Translations under genes and position numbers: made by a program
In this document: piece after piece, positions 28,028 through 36,118 of the stretch
How the letters are laid out: the number at the start of each line of letters is the position of its first letter
How positions within the stretch are numbered: position 1 is the stretch's first letter
Assembly (NCBI RefSeq): GCF_016803395.1
Contig: NZ_JAEVHL010000002.1
Span: forward strand, 1 to 64,000
Reading direction: 5' to 3'
Length of the DNA: 64,000 nucleotides
Source: Micromonospora tarensis
GTDB lineage: Bacteria > Actinomycetota > Actinomycetes > Mycobacteriales > Micromonosporaceae
Notes under the pieces: model-generated
Told to the model about the DNA's origin: nothing
What the model saw: the letters and a program-made list of their open reading frames with translations, nothing else
Database searches by the model: none

Positions 28028-28194
28028 TCAACCGGATGTCCTACTCACCGTAACGCTTCGCGCAGGAATCGTGACTTTCTGTATCGACGGCGACTCGCGT
28101 ACACTGTCAGGCGACGACAGTGGTCCCGGCAGCGGAGTGCGGATCCATCCTTGATCCCGCCCGGCCGGTCCAGACCAGCATGAGGGAGCGGTAG

Positions 28195-29733
28195 GTGCCC
28201 CGAGGCGACGGCCGGCTGAGCCACGACCTTGACCCCCAACGACCTGGCCCCCAGGATGCCTGCGGCGTCTTCGGCGTCTGGGCCCCCGGCGAAGAGGTCG
28301 CCAACCTGACCTACTTCGGCCTCTACGCACTCCAGCACCGCGGCCAGGAGGCCGCGGGCATGGCGGTGAGCGACGGTTCCGGTGTGGTGGTCTACAAGGA
28401 TCTCGGCCTGGTGGCCCAGGTCTTCGACGAGCCGACCCTGGCGAGTCTGCGCGGTCACCTGGCGATCGGGCACGCCCGATACTCCACGACCGGCGCGTCG
28501 AACTGGGAGAACGCCCAGCCGACGATCCGCTCGACCACCTCGGGCACGACCATCGCGCTGGCCCACAACGGCAACCTGGTCAACACCGCCGAGCTGGAGA
28601 AGGAGGTCGCCGAGCGCGGCCTCATCGCGGACGGCTCGACAAACGACACCTCCCTGGTGACGATGCTGCTCGCCGGCCGACCGGACCTGTCGGTCGAGGC
28701 GGCCGCGCTGGAGGTGCTGCCCCAACTGCGCGGCGCGTTCAGCTTCGTTTTCATGGACGAGTCGACGCTCTACGCGGCCCGCGACGCGCACGGCGTCCGT
28801 CCGCTGGTGCTCGGCCGCCTGGAGCGCGGCTGGGTGGTGGCCAGCGAGACGGCCGCACTGGACATCGTCGGCGCCAGCGTGGTCCGCGAGGTCGAGCCGG
28901 GCGAGCTGATCGCGATCGACGAGAACGGGCTGCGCTCCACCCGGTTCGCCGCGCCGGAGCCGAAGGGCTGCCTCTTCGAGTACGTCTACATCGCCCGCCC
29001 GGACGCCACCATCGCCGGGCGCAACGTGCACGCGGCGCGGGTGCAGATCGGTCGGCAGTTGGCGAAGGAGCACCCGGTCGAGGCCGACCTGGTGATCCCG
29101 GTGCCCGAGTCGGGCACCCCGGCCGCGATCGGGTACGCGGAAGCCTCCGGCATCACCTACGGCGCCGGCCTGATGAAGAACCCGTACGTGGGGCGCACCT
29201 TCATCCAGCCGTCGCAGACCCTGCGTCAGCTCGGCATCCGGCTCAAGCTCAACCCGCTGCGGGAGAACGTCCGGGGCAAGCGGTTGGTGGTCGTGGACGA
29301 CTCGATCGTGCGCGGCAACACCCAGCGCGCCATCGTCCGGATGTTGCGGGAGGCGGGCGCGCTGGAGGTGCACGTCCGGATCTCCTCCCCGCCGGTCAGC
29401 TGGCCGTGCTTCTACGGCATCGACTTCGCCACCCGGGCGGAGCTGCTGGCCAACGGGTTGGACAACGACGGCATCCGGCGCTCCATCGGCGCCGACACGC
29501 TGGGTTACGTTTCGCTTCCTGGCCTGATCGCCGCGACCGAGCAGCCGAAGACCCGGCTGTGTCGGGCGTGTTTCGATGGGGAGTACCCGATCGAGTTGCC
29601 GGCCGGCAACCTGATCGGCAAGCACGTGCTCGAAGGGGTGGGCCGACGGGTCGCGAACTCGACGCCGGAGGCCCCGCACACCAACGGCTCGTCCGTCGCC
29701 ACTCCGGGTGGCGTTACCGCAAACCGCCCGTAG
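28195..29733 (+). CDS. purF: Amidophosphoribosyltransferase
   Basis: First committed step of purine synthesis: PRPP plus glutamine to 5-phosphoribosylamine. 512 residues. An N-terminal propeptide of about 22 residues precedes the nucleophilic Cys in DACGVFGVWAPG. The glutaminase domain has ARYSTTGASNW, and the PRTase domain VVVDDSIVRGNTQRAIV. Late cysteines around RLCRACFDGEYP fit the Fe-S form. The GTG at 28195 follows GGGAGCGG. A -10-like TACACT lies at about 28099-28104. It leads a purF-purM pair. Confidence 0.97.
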   Translation: MPRGDGRLSHDLDPQRPGPQDACGVFGVWAPGEEVANLTYFGLYALQHRGQEAAGMAVSDGSGVVVYKDLGLVAQVFDEPTLASLRGHLAIGHARYSTTGASNWENAQPTIRSTTSGTTIALAHNGNLVNTAELEKEVAERGLIADGSTNDTSLVTMLLAGRPDLSVEAAALEVLPQLRGAFSFVFMDESTLYAARDAHGVRPLVLGRLERGWVVASETAALDIVGASVVREVEPGELIAIDENGLRSTRFAAPEPKGCLFEYVYIARPDATIAGRNVHAARVQIGRQLAKEHPVEADLVIPVPESGTPAAIGYAEASGITYGAGLMKNPYVGRTFIQPSQTLRQLGIRLKLNPLRENVRGKRLVVVDDSIVRGNTQRAIVRMLREAGALEVHVRISSPPVSWPCFYGIDFATRAELLANGLDNDGIRRSIGADTLGYVSLPGLIAATEQPKTRLCRACFDGEYPIELPAGNLIGKHVLEGVGRRVANSTPEAPHTNGSSVATPGGVTANRP

Positions 29734-29792
29734 CACCAACCGGCGCGGCCCGGCCACCGCCGGCGCGGCACCGAGAACCAAAGGGGAGAACC

Positions 29793-30947
29793 GTGACGCA
29801 CGTGTCCGAGCGCAGCGGCGCAGGAAGCAGCCCGACCGGCGCCGGTGGTGACCGCCAGCCCTGGACGGCCGGCGCTGGCCGTCAGGCGCGCAAACGCTCG
29901 GTCTCGTACGCCGACGCCGGGGTGTCCATCGACGCGGGCGACCGCGCGGTGGAGCTGCTCAAGTCGAAGGTGCGCCAGACCCGCCGCCCCGAGGTGCTTG
30001 GTGACCTCGGTGGGTTCGCCGGCCTGTTCCGGCTGGACACGAAGAAGTACAAGAGCCCGATCCTGGCGTCCTCGACGGACGGGGTGGGCACCAAGCTGGT
30101 CATCGCCCAGCAGATGGACATCCACGACACGGTCGGCATCGACCTGGTCGCCATGGTCGTGGACGACCTGGTGGCCTGCGGTGCCGAGCCGCTGTTCCTG
30201 CTCGACTACATCGCCACCGGCGAGGTCGTGCCGGACAAGGTCGCCGAGATCGGCGCGGGCATCGCCGACGGCTGCCGCTACGCCGGCTGCGCACTGCTGG
30301 GCGGGGAGACCGCCGAGCACCCCGGCGTGCTCCGCCCGGACGAGTACGACATCTCCGCGACCGGCGTCGGGGTGGTCGAGGAGGCCGACATCCTCAGCCC
30401 CGATCGGGTCGAGGTCGGCGACGTGGTGATCGCCATGCGCTCGTCCGGCCTGCACTCCAACGGCTACTCGCTGGTCCGGCACGTGCTGCTCGGCGCGGCC
30501 CGGATGCGCCTGGACATCGTGATCGACGACTTCGGTCGGCAGCGCACCCTCGGCGAGGAGCTGCTCACCCCGACCAAGATCTACGCCAAGGACTGCCTCA
30601 AGCTGATCGCCGAGGCGGAGGTGCGGGCGCTGTCGCACATCACCGGCGGCGGCATCCCCGGCAACCTGGTCCGGGTGCTGCCCGAGCACGTCGACGCGGT
30701 GGTCAACCGGTCCACCTGGAAGCCGCAGCCGATCTTCGACCTGATCCAGTCAAAGGGTCGGATCGACGACCAGGACATGGAGTCGACCTTCAACATGGGT
30801 GTCGGCATGTTCGCGATCGTGTCGGCCGAGGACGCCGACCGGGCGCTGGCCACGCTGACCGGCCGTGGGGTCGAGGCATGGCAGGCCGGCGAAATCATCG
30901 AGGGCACCGGCAACGTGCAGATGGTCGGCCAGCACACCCGGGGATGA
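29793..30947 (+). CDS. purM: Phosphoribosylformylglycinamidine cyclo-ligase (AIR synthetase)
   Basis: Closes FGAM to AIR with ATP. 384 residues, with about 30 extra hydrophilic residues before the conserved SYADAGVSIDAGDRAVE. Motifs: ILASSTDGVGTKL, FLLDYIATGE, ALLGGETAEHPG, SSGLHSNGYSLVR. GTG at 29793 follows GGGGAG. It lies 59 bp after purF, same strand. A weak hairpin follows the stop. Confidence 0.96.
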   Translation: MTHVSERSGAGSSPTGAGGDRQPWTAGAGRQARKRSVSYADAGVSIDAGDRAVELLKSKVRQTRRPEVLGDLGGFAGLFRLDTKKYKSPILASSTDGVGTKLVIAQQMDIHDTVGIDLVAMVVDDLVACGAEPLFLLDYIATGEVVPDKVAEIGAGIADGCRYAGCALLGGETAEHPGVLRPDEYDISATGVGVVEEADILSPDRVEVGDVVIAMRSSGLHSNGYSLVRHVLLGAARMRLDIVIDDFGRQRTLGEELLTPTKIYAKDCLKLIAEAEVRALSHITGGGIPGNLVRVLPEHVDAVVNRSTWKPQPIFDLIQSKGRIDDQDMESTFNMGVGMFAIVSAEDADRALATLTGRGVEAWQAGEIIEGTGNVQMVGQHTRG

Positions 30948-30963
30948 TCACTTCTTGGTGATC
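30945..30963 (+). terminator. Small hairpin after purM
   Basis: GATCAC (30946-30951) pairs with GTGATC (30958-30963) around TTCTTG, overlapping the purM stop codon. The stem is short and no T-run follows, so termination is uncertain. Confidence 0.35.
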
Positions 30964-31011
30964 GTACGGGCACCTGATCAGGGCTTCACCCGAGTGGCCA
31001 TCGCCGCCTAG

Positions 31012-31031
31012 CCTGAAGGGCACCCTTCAGG
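31012..31031. promoter_or_regulatory. Perfect palindrome in the RiPP operon promoter
   Basis: CCTGAAGGG-CA-CCCTTCAGG, arms of 9 bp, lies 18 bp before the ATG of the radical SAM gene and directly after a possible -10 box (TAGCCT, 31008-31013). It could be a repressor site covering the transcription start, or an mRNA hairpin just ahead of the GGAGGG ribosome site. Confidence 0.6.
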
Positions 31032-31048
31032 GATGGCGGAGGAGGGCG

Positions 31049-32182
31049 ATGGCTGCTCGGGGACAGTCGTTCAGCGGGATGCGCGGCCTGGCCGCCGTCC
31101 CGTCGTACGTCGTCATGCAGCCGACCACCCTCTGCAACCTCGACTGCGCGTACTGCTACCTGCCGTTTCGGGCGGTCGACCGGCCGATGTCGGTGGCGGT
31201 GGCCGAGGCGGTGGCGGAGGCGGTCAACCCCTGGGCCGCGGCTGGCCGGTTCTCCGTGGTGTGGCACGGCGGTGAGCCGTTGGCGGCCGGCCGGGCGCAC
31301 CTGGCCGACCTGATGGCGCCGTTCGGGCCTGAGGTCGAGCACCACGTGCAGACCAACGCCACCCTTATCGACGACGACTGGTGTGACTTCTTCGCCCGGC
31401 ACCAGATGCGGGTGAGCGTGAGCGTGGACGGGCCCCGGGCCCGCAACGGTGACCGGGTCAACCGTGGCGGTCAGCCGGCGTACGACCGGATCCTGCGCGG
31501 CGTCACGATGCTGCGCCGCCGCGGTCTGTCCTTCTCCGCGCTGGCCGTGGTGTCCCGGCCGGAGCCGGGGCTCGCCACCGAGCTGTACGACTACTTCCTC
31601 GACCTGGGCTGCGACGTGCTCGGCATCAACATCGAGGAGACCGAAGGGGTCAACACCCGGGACAACCGCCATGACCCGTCGGCGGTCACCGCCTTCTGGG
31701 CGGAGTTGGTCGCGGCGTGGCGCCGGGAGCCCCGGATCCATCTCCGCGAGGTCGAGTGGTCGTTGCGGTACGCCGCCGCGGTGCTCGACAACTCGGCGGA
31801 CGCGGTGCTGCCCCGCCAACTGGACCCGATTCCGACGATCGGTCACGACGGCTCGGTGGTCGTGCTCTCCCCGGAGCTGGCCGGCTTCACCGACCCCCGT
31901 TACGGCGATTTCAGCAGCGGCAACGTGCTGACCACCCCACTGGCGGAGATCCTCGGCGGTGCGGCGGCGACGCCGTGGGTCGGGGAGTTCCTGGCGGGGG
32001 TGGAGGCGTGCCGGGCCTCCTGCCCGTACTTCGGCTTCTGTGGCGGTGGCCACGCGGCCAACCGGTACTTCGAGCTGGGGCGTTTTGACGGTACGGAGAC
32101 CGAGCACTGCCGCAACAGCAAGATCCGCCTATTGGAGGGAGTGTTGGAGCATGCCCGAGACCACCAGTCACCGGCGGCGTGA
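31049..32182 (+). CDS. Radical SAM/SPASM peptide maturase (AmcB-like cyclophane-forming)
   Basis: 377 residues. The SAM-binding Fe-S motif CxxxCxxC is Cys29, Cys33, Cys36 (TLCNLDCAYCYLPF). A SAM-fold GGEPL follows (WHGGEPLAAG). The C-terminal SPASM-type cysteines are Cys321, 325, 331 and 354 (ACRASCPYFGFCGGGH), for auxiliary clusters. Such enzymes modify peptides by radical C-C bond formation; the overlapping precursor with aromatic-x-Asn motifs points to three-residue cyclophane rings. The ATG has GGAGGG 7 bases upstream. The name AmcB is by recall of the actinobacterial multiple-cyclophane pair and should be tested. There is no separate leader-binding (RRE) gene, transporter or protease beside it. 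Confidence 0.85.
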   Translation: MAARGQSFSGMRGLAAVPSYVVMQPTTLCNLDCAYCYLPFRAVDRPMSVAVAEAVAEAVNPWAAAGRFSVVWHGGEPLAAGRAHLADLMAPFGPEVEHHVQTNATLIDDDWCDFFARHQMRVSVSVDGPRARNGDRVNRGGQPAYDRILRGVTMLRRRGLSFSALAVVSRPEPGLATELYDYFLDLGCDVLGINIEETEGVNTRDNRHDPSAVTAFWAELVAAWRREPRIHLREVEWSLRYAAAVLDNSADAVLPRQLDPIPTIGHDGSVVVLSPELAGFTDPRYGDFSSGNVLTTPLAEILGGAAATPWVGEFLAGVEACRASCPYFGFCGGGHAANRYFELGRFDGTETEHCRNSKIRLLEGVLEHARDHQSPAA

Positions 32183-32378
32183 ACACGAAGCGGACAACGC
32201 AGTCACCGAACGGGTACGGGAGGCGGCTCCCGCGCTCGTCGCGCTGCTCCAGGAGGCCGAGAACGCACGGCGGCTGCGCTCGGAGGTGCCGGGCGGGGGT
32301 GGTGCCAGCGCGGTCTGCGCGTGGAACCACTTCGAGAACATCCCGACGTTCTACAACTGGAACAACCGACCGCGCTGA
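32151..32378 (+). CDS. RiPP precursor peptide, aromatic-x-Asn core (AmcA-like)
   Basis: 75 residues. Residues 1-50 are a charged helical leader ending EVPGGGG, and the C-terminal 20 are the likely core. Three Ω-x-Asn motifs are present, F61-E-N63, F67-Y-N69 and W70-N-N72, and W58-N-H60 may be a fourth. These are the acceptor patterns of radical SAM triceptide/cyclophane enzymes. The ATG overlaps the maturase gene by 32 bases in another frame, so the two are co-translated. GGAGGG lies 12 bases before it. A strong hairpin follows 13 bp after the stop. Export and leader removal must come from elsewhere. Confidence 0.85.
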   Translation: MPETTSHRRREHEADNAVTERVREAAPALVALLQEAENARRLRSEVPGGGGASAVCAWNHFENIPTFYNWNNRPR

Positions 32379-32390
32379 AAGCCGCCGTCG

Positions 32391-32441
32391 TCAGGGGCCT
32401 GTCGAGCGGCCGGAGTGGCTCCGGTCGGGCCAGGCCCCTGA
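32391..32441 (+). terminator. Hairpin terminator of the RiPP operon
   Basis: TCAGGGGCCTG (32391-32401) is the exact inverse of CAGGCCCCTGA (32431-32441); the 29-base loop contains a further GGCCGGAG/CTCCGGTC pairing. It starts 13 bp after the precursor stop codon. Confidence 0.75.
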
Positions 32442-32515
32442 TCGTCGGCGACTACACCTGCACGGAACGTGCGTGAGCACGCGGGGGTTGCCGCGTGCTC
32501 AGCTGCGTCGAGAGG

Positions 32516-32731
32516 TCAGCGGGTCGGACGGACCCAGGGATCCGGGTCGTCGTCCGCGTGATCCTCATCATCGTCGTCGACGAACTCTTTAGAGTCGTCG
32601 TCGAAGTGGTGCTCAGACTTACCAGCACCCGCCAGTTCGCGCTGCAAGGCGGTGAGGTCGGTGTTCGGGGAGTGGTACTTCAACTCCCGGGCCACCTTCG
32701 TCTGCTTGGCCTTAGCACGGCCGCGCCCCAT
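32516..32731 (-). CDS. DUF3073 family protein
   Basis: 71 residues, beginning MGRGRAKAKQTKVARELKY, the hallmark of this actinobacteria-only family, followed by TDLTALQREL and an acidic tail rich in Asp and Glu. ATG at 32731 gives the family start, although the frame is open further. It is small, cytoplasmic and of unknown function. It converges with the RiPP operon. Confidence 0.9.
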   Translation of the reverse strand: MGRGRAKAKQTKVARELKYHSPNTDLTALQRELAGAGKSEHHFDDDSKEFVDDDDEDHADDDPDPWVRPTR

Positions 32732-32945
32732 GGCTCGACCCCCTCGCACAGAATGCGGGGCAGCCCGAAGGCGGGCCCCGATGACGTCAGGCATCTCTCG
32801 TGGCTCTTACGGTACATGGGGATGCCACCGTTCGGCACCTCGGGTTACCGTCGGCCGGCTCTGCGCGTCGCGTCGATCCGGCCGTCACCCAGTGTACCGG
32901 GTAAGGAGCGGAACGTTTGGCACCCATGACACCGGACAAACCACG

Positions 32946-32980
32946 CAAAAAATCGACTCCGCCTCAGCCTACCGAGGCGG
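32946..32980 (-). terminator. Rho-independent terminator downstream of vdh
   Basis: On the minus strand CCGCCTC and GAGGCGG (32959-32965 and 32974-32980) form a stem followed by a six-T tract (32947-32952). It ends the leftward valine dehydrogenase transcript, behind the larger hairpin at 32995. Confidence 0.75.
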
Positions 32981-32994
32981 GTCGGCGCAGGAGG

Positions 32995-33027
32995 CCCGGA
33001 GGCGGATCCGGTCGATCCGCCTCCGGG
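32995..33027 (-). terminator. Large perfect hairpin just after vdh
   Basis: CCCGGAGGCGGAT (32995-33007) pairs with ATCCGCCTCCGGG (33015-33027), a 13-bp stem with a 7-base loop, 5 bp beyond the stop codon. There is no T-tract of its own; with the next hairpin it makes a tandem terminator. Confidence 0.75.
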
Positions 33028-33032
33028 AACGC

Positions 33033-34115
33033 TCAGCGCAGGTGGATCGCGCGAAGCCGCCCGACGTCCGCCATCCGCCGCTCCGCCAGCCGGTCGGCGG
33101 CCACCGCCGGCGGCACGCCCTCGGCGTCAGCCAGGCGCAGGATCTCGCTGGTGGTGTCGTAGATCCGGGTCGCCCGAAGCTTCGCCCGGTCGAAGTTGAA
33201 GCCCTCGATCTCGTCGGCCACCTGGATGACGCCACCCGCGTTGACCACGTAGTCCGGGGCGTAGAGGATGCCTCGATCGGCCAGCAGCTTCTCGATGCCC
33301 GGGTGGGCGAGTTGGTTGTTCGCCGCCCCGGCCACCACCTTGGCGCGCAGCGCCGGCACGGTGTCGTCGTTCAGCGCCCCGCCCAGCGCGCACGGGGCGT
33401 ACACGTCGATGTCCGCGGCGACCAGCGCGCTGGAGTCGTCGACGAGGGTGACCTGCGGGTGGTTGGTGCGGACCCACGCCAGCGCGTTCGGGTTGACGTC
33501 GGTGGCGACCACCTCGGCGCCATCCTCCAGCAGGTGCCCGGTGAGGTACTTGCCGACCTTGCCCAGGCCGGCCACGCCAACCCGCCGACCCCGCAGGCTC
33601 GGGGTGCCCCACACGTGCTCGGCCGCGGCCCGCATCCCCTGGAAGACGCCCCAGGCGGTGAGGATCGACGAGTCGCCCGCGCCGCCGTGCTCCACGCTGC
33701 GCCCGGTCACGTAGCTGGTCTCCCGGGCCACCACGTCCATGTCCGCCACGTAGGTGCCGACGTCGCAGGCGGTGTAGTAGCGGCCGCCGAGCGACTCCAC
33801 GAAGCGGCCGTACGCGCGCAGCAACGCCTCGCTCTTGACCTGCTCCGGATCGCCCCAGATGACGGCCTTGCCGCCGCCGAGGTCCAGACCGGCGAGCGCG
33901 TTCTTGTACGCCATCCCGCGGGACAGGTCGAGCACGTCGGCGAGCGCGGCGTCCTCACTGGCGTACGGGTAGAAGCGGGTGCCGCCGAGCGCCGGCCCCA
34001 GCGCGGTGGAGTAGATCCCGATGATCGCCTTCAGGCCGCTCTGTTTGTCCTGGCAGAACACGACCTGCTCGTGACCGGTGGATACCGGGTCGTCGGTGCT
34101 CGCGAATACGCCCAT
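33033..34115 (-). CDS. vdh: Valine/leucine dehydrogenase (Glu/Leu/Phe/Val family)
   Basis: 360 residues. NAD-dependent oxidative deamination of branched-chain amino acids to 2-oxoacids, which feed acyl-CoA primers. The catalytic lysine region is [20 protein letters not shown], with the dinucleotide fold at [17 protein letters not shown] and NPNALAW. It fits Streptomyces Vdh in length and sequence type. ATG at 34115 begins [20 protein letters not shown]. It is divergent from the hypothetical gene at 34308. Confidence 0.93.
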   Translation of the reverse strand: MGVFASTDDPVSTGHEQVVFCQDKQSGLKAIIGIYSTALGPALGGTRFYPYASEDAALADVLDLSRGMAYKNALAGLDLGGGKAVIWGDPEQVKSEALLRAYGRFVESLGGRYYTACDVGTYVADMDVVARETSYVTGRSVEHGGAGDSSILTAWGVFQGMRAAAEHVWGTPSLRGRRVGVAGLGKVGKYLTGHLLEDGAEVVATDVNPNALAWVRTNHPQVTLVDDSSALVAADIDVYAPCALGGALNDDTVPALRAKVVAGAANNQLAHPGIEKLLADRGILYAPDYVVNAGGVIQVADEIEGFNFDRAKLRATRIYDTTSEILRLADAEGVPPAVAADRLAERRMADVGRLRAIHLR

Positions 34116-34307
34116 GGCTGGCTCCTACGGTGGTGTGCGCCCTTGTGGGACGCGGACCTGGTGGACCCCGGCGGGGATGCTGCCGGTGTGATCGAGCCTA
34201 GTATCGGCCGCCGTGCCGGCGTCGACGCGCCACCGCCGTCCCACGTTACGGCGCGCGTGCTCCGGCCGCTGGCCGCGTACGGCTGCGGTTCGTGGGAGGA
34301 TCGCGCG

Positions 34308-35147
34308 GTGCCGTCGCTCTTCGCTTCTTACCTGCGCGTGTACGAACCGTTGGCCGCCTTCGACCGAGACCGGCAGAGCTACTGGCGCCGCTATGTCTCG
34401 GAGGGGCGCGCGGTCGCCCCGGTCGAAGGGCCCGGCCGGCAGCGGACGGCGGTGATCGAGGCGCTGGGCGCTGGCTGGACCCGGCTGCCGGACCTGCCGG
34501 AGGAGGCGTACGTCCTGGAGACGGACGACAGCCTGCTGGTCTGCCCGTGGAACCTGCGGATCCGGGTCGCTGAGGCGGCGCTCAGCGCCCGGGACGGGGT
34601 GCCTCCGGTGCTTGCCGACGCCTTCGTGCCACCGGTGCTCGCCGGCCAGGCCAGGGCGGTGGTGGACGACTGGCGCAGTGGTGCCCGGGTGCTGGAGCAC
34701 GGGGTGCCCCGCGTGCACGAGCAGATCGCCACCTGGGGCGTACCGCTGCGGTGGTTCGTGCTCTTCGACCCGACGGAGCGGGACCTGGTCACCCAGCCGG
34801 GCCGACGGGCACTGCGCTACCGCACCGAGATCTCCAAGGCGCGACGCCGCTCGTCGCGGGCGCTGTCGGTGCTGCGCAAGTCGGTGGGCGAGGCGCCGAT
34901 CACCGAGGCGGTGGAGGAGGCGGCCCGCTGGCTGGAGGAGTTCCACCCGCGGTCCGTGGTCGAGCTGGACTACGGCGGTCTGGTCGACCTGCTCTCCGAC
35001 GAGACCCTCGCCGCGGACGACTCGCCCGAGCTGGTTGCCGGCGGCCTCGCGGGGCTGTCGCGCGGCGAGGCCGAGGAGGCGTCCGCCGCGTACGACAAGC
35101 TGGTGGCCCGGTGGCGCGCGGTGCAGCTGCTGGAGCGGTGCAACTAG
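34308..35147 (+). CDS. Conserved hypothetical protein
   Basis: 279 residues, soluble, no signal peptide or membrane segment. It begins VPSLFASYLRVYEPLAAFDR and contains WGVPLRWFVLFDPTERDL and RRALRYRTEISKARRR. I recognise it as an actinobacterial conserved hypothetical and cannot assign a function. GTG at 34308 follows GGGAGGA and gives a start that matches the coding signal; the much longer open frame upstream is a shadow of vdh. It is followed by a CebR-like palindrome and then bldC. Confidence 0.7.
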   Translation: MPSLFASYLRVYEPLAAFDRDRQSYWRRYVSEGRAVAPVEGPGRQRTAVIEALGAGWTRLPDLPEEAYVLETDDSLLVCPWNLRIRVAEAALSARDGVPPVLADAFVPPVLAGQARAVVDDWRSGARVLEHGVPRVHEQIATWGVPLRWFVLFDPTERDLVTQPGRRALRYRTEISKARRRSSRALSVLRKSVGEAPITEAVEEAARWLEEFHPRSVVELDYGGLVDLLSDETLAADDSPELVAGGLAGLSRGEAEEASAAYDKLVARWRAVQLLERCN

Positions 35148-35157
35148 GGCATATCGA

Positions 35158-35176
35158 CCTTGGAGCGCTCCCAAGG
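35158..35176. promoter_or_regulatory. LacI/CebR-like operator
   Basis: CCTTGGAGCGCTCCCAAGG contains TTGGAGCGCTCCCA, one mismatch from TGGGAGCGCTCCCA, the cellobiose-repressor CebR box of streptomycetes. It lies 11 bp after the hypothetical gene and 220 bp before bldC. No sugar-use gene is adjacent. It may be a site of a related LacI protein or the stem of a terminator. Confidence 0.5.
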
Positions 35177-35397
35177 TGAAGTGCACTCGTAGTTGACGCA
35201 TCACGAACCGTGATCATGAGTCCGAATAAGGTACTTTCTGCCGTGTAAAAGTCGTAAAAATCGGGCATGGTTCATCCGTCCGTCTAGGGACCTTCATCCG
35301 TTCGGCCCATGTCGGACATCGGGGACTAGCCGGACCATGGGAGACGCGTCGGCCGGCGGGACCCCGGCCGATGTCTATACATGTGGAGGAGTGACCG

Positions 35398-35607
35398 ATG
35401 GCATCGCGAACGCACGAACCAGAGCCGCTACTCACACCGGCCGAGGTGGCGTCGATGTTCCGTGTCGACCCGAAGACGGTGACCCGGTGGGCCAAGGCGG
35501 GCAAGCTCAGCGCCATCCGCACCCTGGGCGGCCACCGTCGCTACCGCGAGTCGGAGGTCAGGGCGCTGTTGCAGGGCCAGATCCCGCAGCAGCGGCAGGG
35601 CGACTGA
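35398..35607 (+). CDS. bldC: BldC developmental regulator (MerR-like)
   Basis: 69 residues. A single MerR-type helix-turn-helix (LTPAEVASMFRVDPKTVTRW and GGHRRYRESEVRALL) with no effector domain, as in BldC of Streptomyces, which binds DNA as cooperative head-to-tail arrays and controls entry into development. ATG at 35398 is preceded by GGAGGAG. A 250-bp upstream region carries a CebR-like box and a GC hairpin (GGCCGGCGGGACCCCGGCCG, about 35351-35370), suggesting complex control. Confidence 0.95.
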   Translation: MASRTHEPEPLLTPAEVASMFRVDPKTVTRWAKAGKLSAIRTLGGHRRYRESEVRALLQGQIPQQRQGD

Positions 35608-35683
35608 GCCGGCACCGATAGTTCCGGTCAGGGGCGGTGGATCTCGATCCGCCGCCCCTTTCCATGCCCGACCCGGTCCAGGA

Positions 35684-36067
35684 TCAACGCTGCCCCTCGG
35701 TCAACGTCACCCGGATGCCGACCGTGCCGCCCTCGCCGCGACGTAGCCGGCTGCCCAGCAGGCTGAGGCGGCCGATCAGGCGGTACTTGTGTTTGAGCAG
35801 GTCGCGGACCCGACCGGTGTCGCCGCCCCCGTAGATCGTCGCGTGCGCCGGCACCTCCGCGCCGTGTGGCCGGCCGCGCACGTCGCAGGGCGCGACGGTC
35901 ACCGCACCGTTGTGCCGGATCCGCTTCACCTTGCCCGAGTCGGCCCGGGTCCAGACCGCCAACGCGTCACCGTCGCGTACCGACCAGACCGGGGTCGGCA
36001 CCGCCCGACCGTCCTTGCGGAAGGTCGTGAGCAGGATGTACTTCTCAGCCGACAGCCGGTCCAGCAT
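35684..36067 (-). CDS. PPOX-class F420-dependent oxidoreductase
   Basis: 127 residues of the pyridoxamine-phosphate-oxidase split-barrel fold, in the branch that uses coenzyme F420 (EKYILLTTFRKDGRAVPTPV, WTRADSGKVKRIRHN, and CDVRGRPHG). The likely substrate is a small quinone, flavin or xenobiotic, unassigned. ATG at 36067 gives MLDRLSAEKY; a GTG at 36073 would add two residues. It diverges from the methyltransferase gene at 36119. Confidence 0.85.
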   Translation of the reverse strand: MLDRLSAEKYILLTTFRKDGRAVPTPVWSVRDGDALAVWTRADSGKVKRIRHNGAVTVAPCDVRGRPHGAEVPAHATIYGGGDTGRVRDLLKHKYRLIGRLSLLGSRLRRGEGGTVGIRVTLTEGQR

Positions 36068-36118
36068 GGTCACGCCGCCAGGATACGGCCGCTGTGGGCC
36101 GCTGAGTGGCCGGATAGC

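Noticed and set aside
32652..34307. Long open frame leading into the 34.3 kb hypothetical gene
   Set aside because: It lies opposite valine dehydrogenase and has no conserved protein; only the part after 34308 looks coding.
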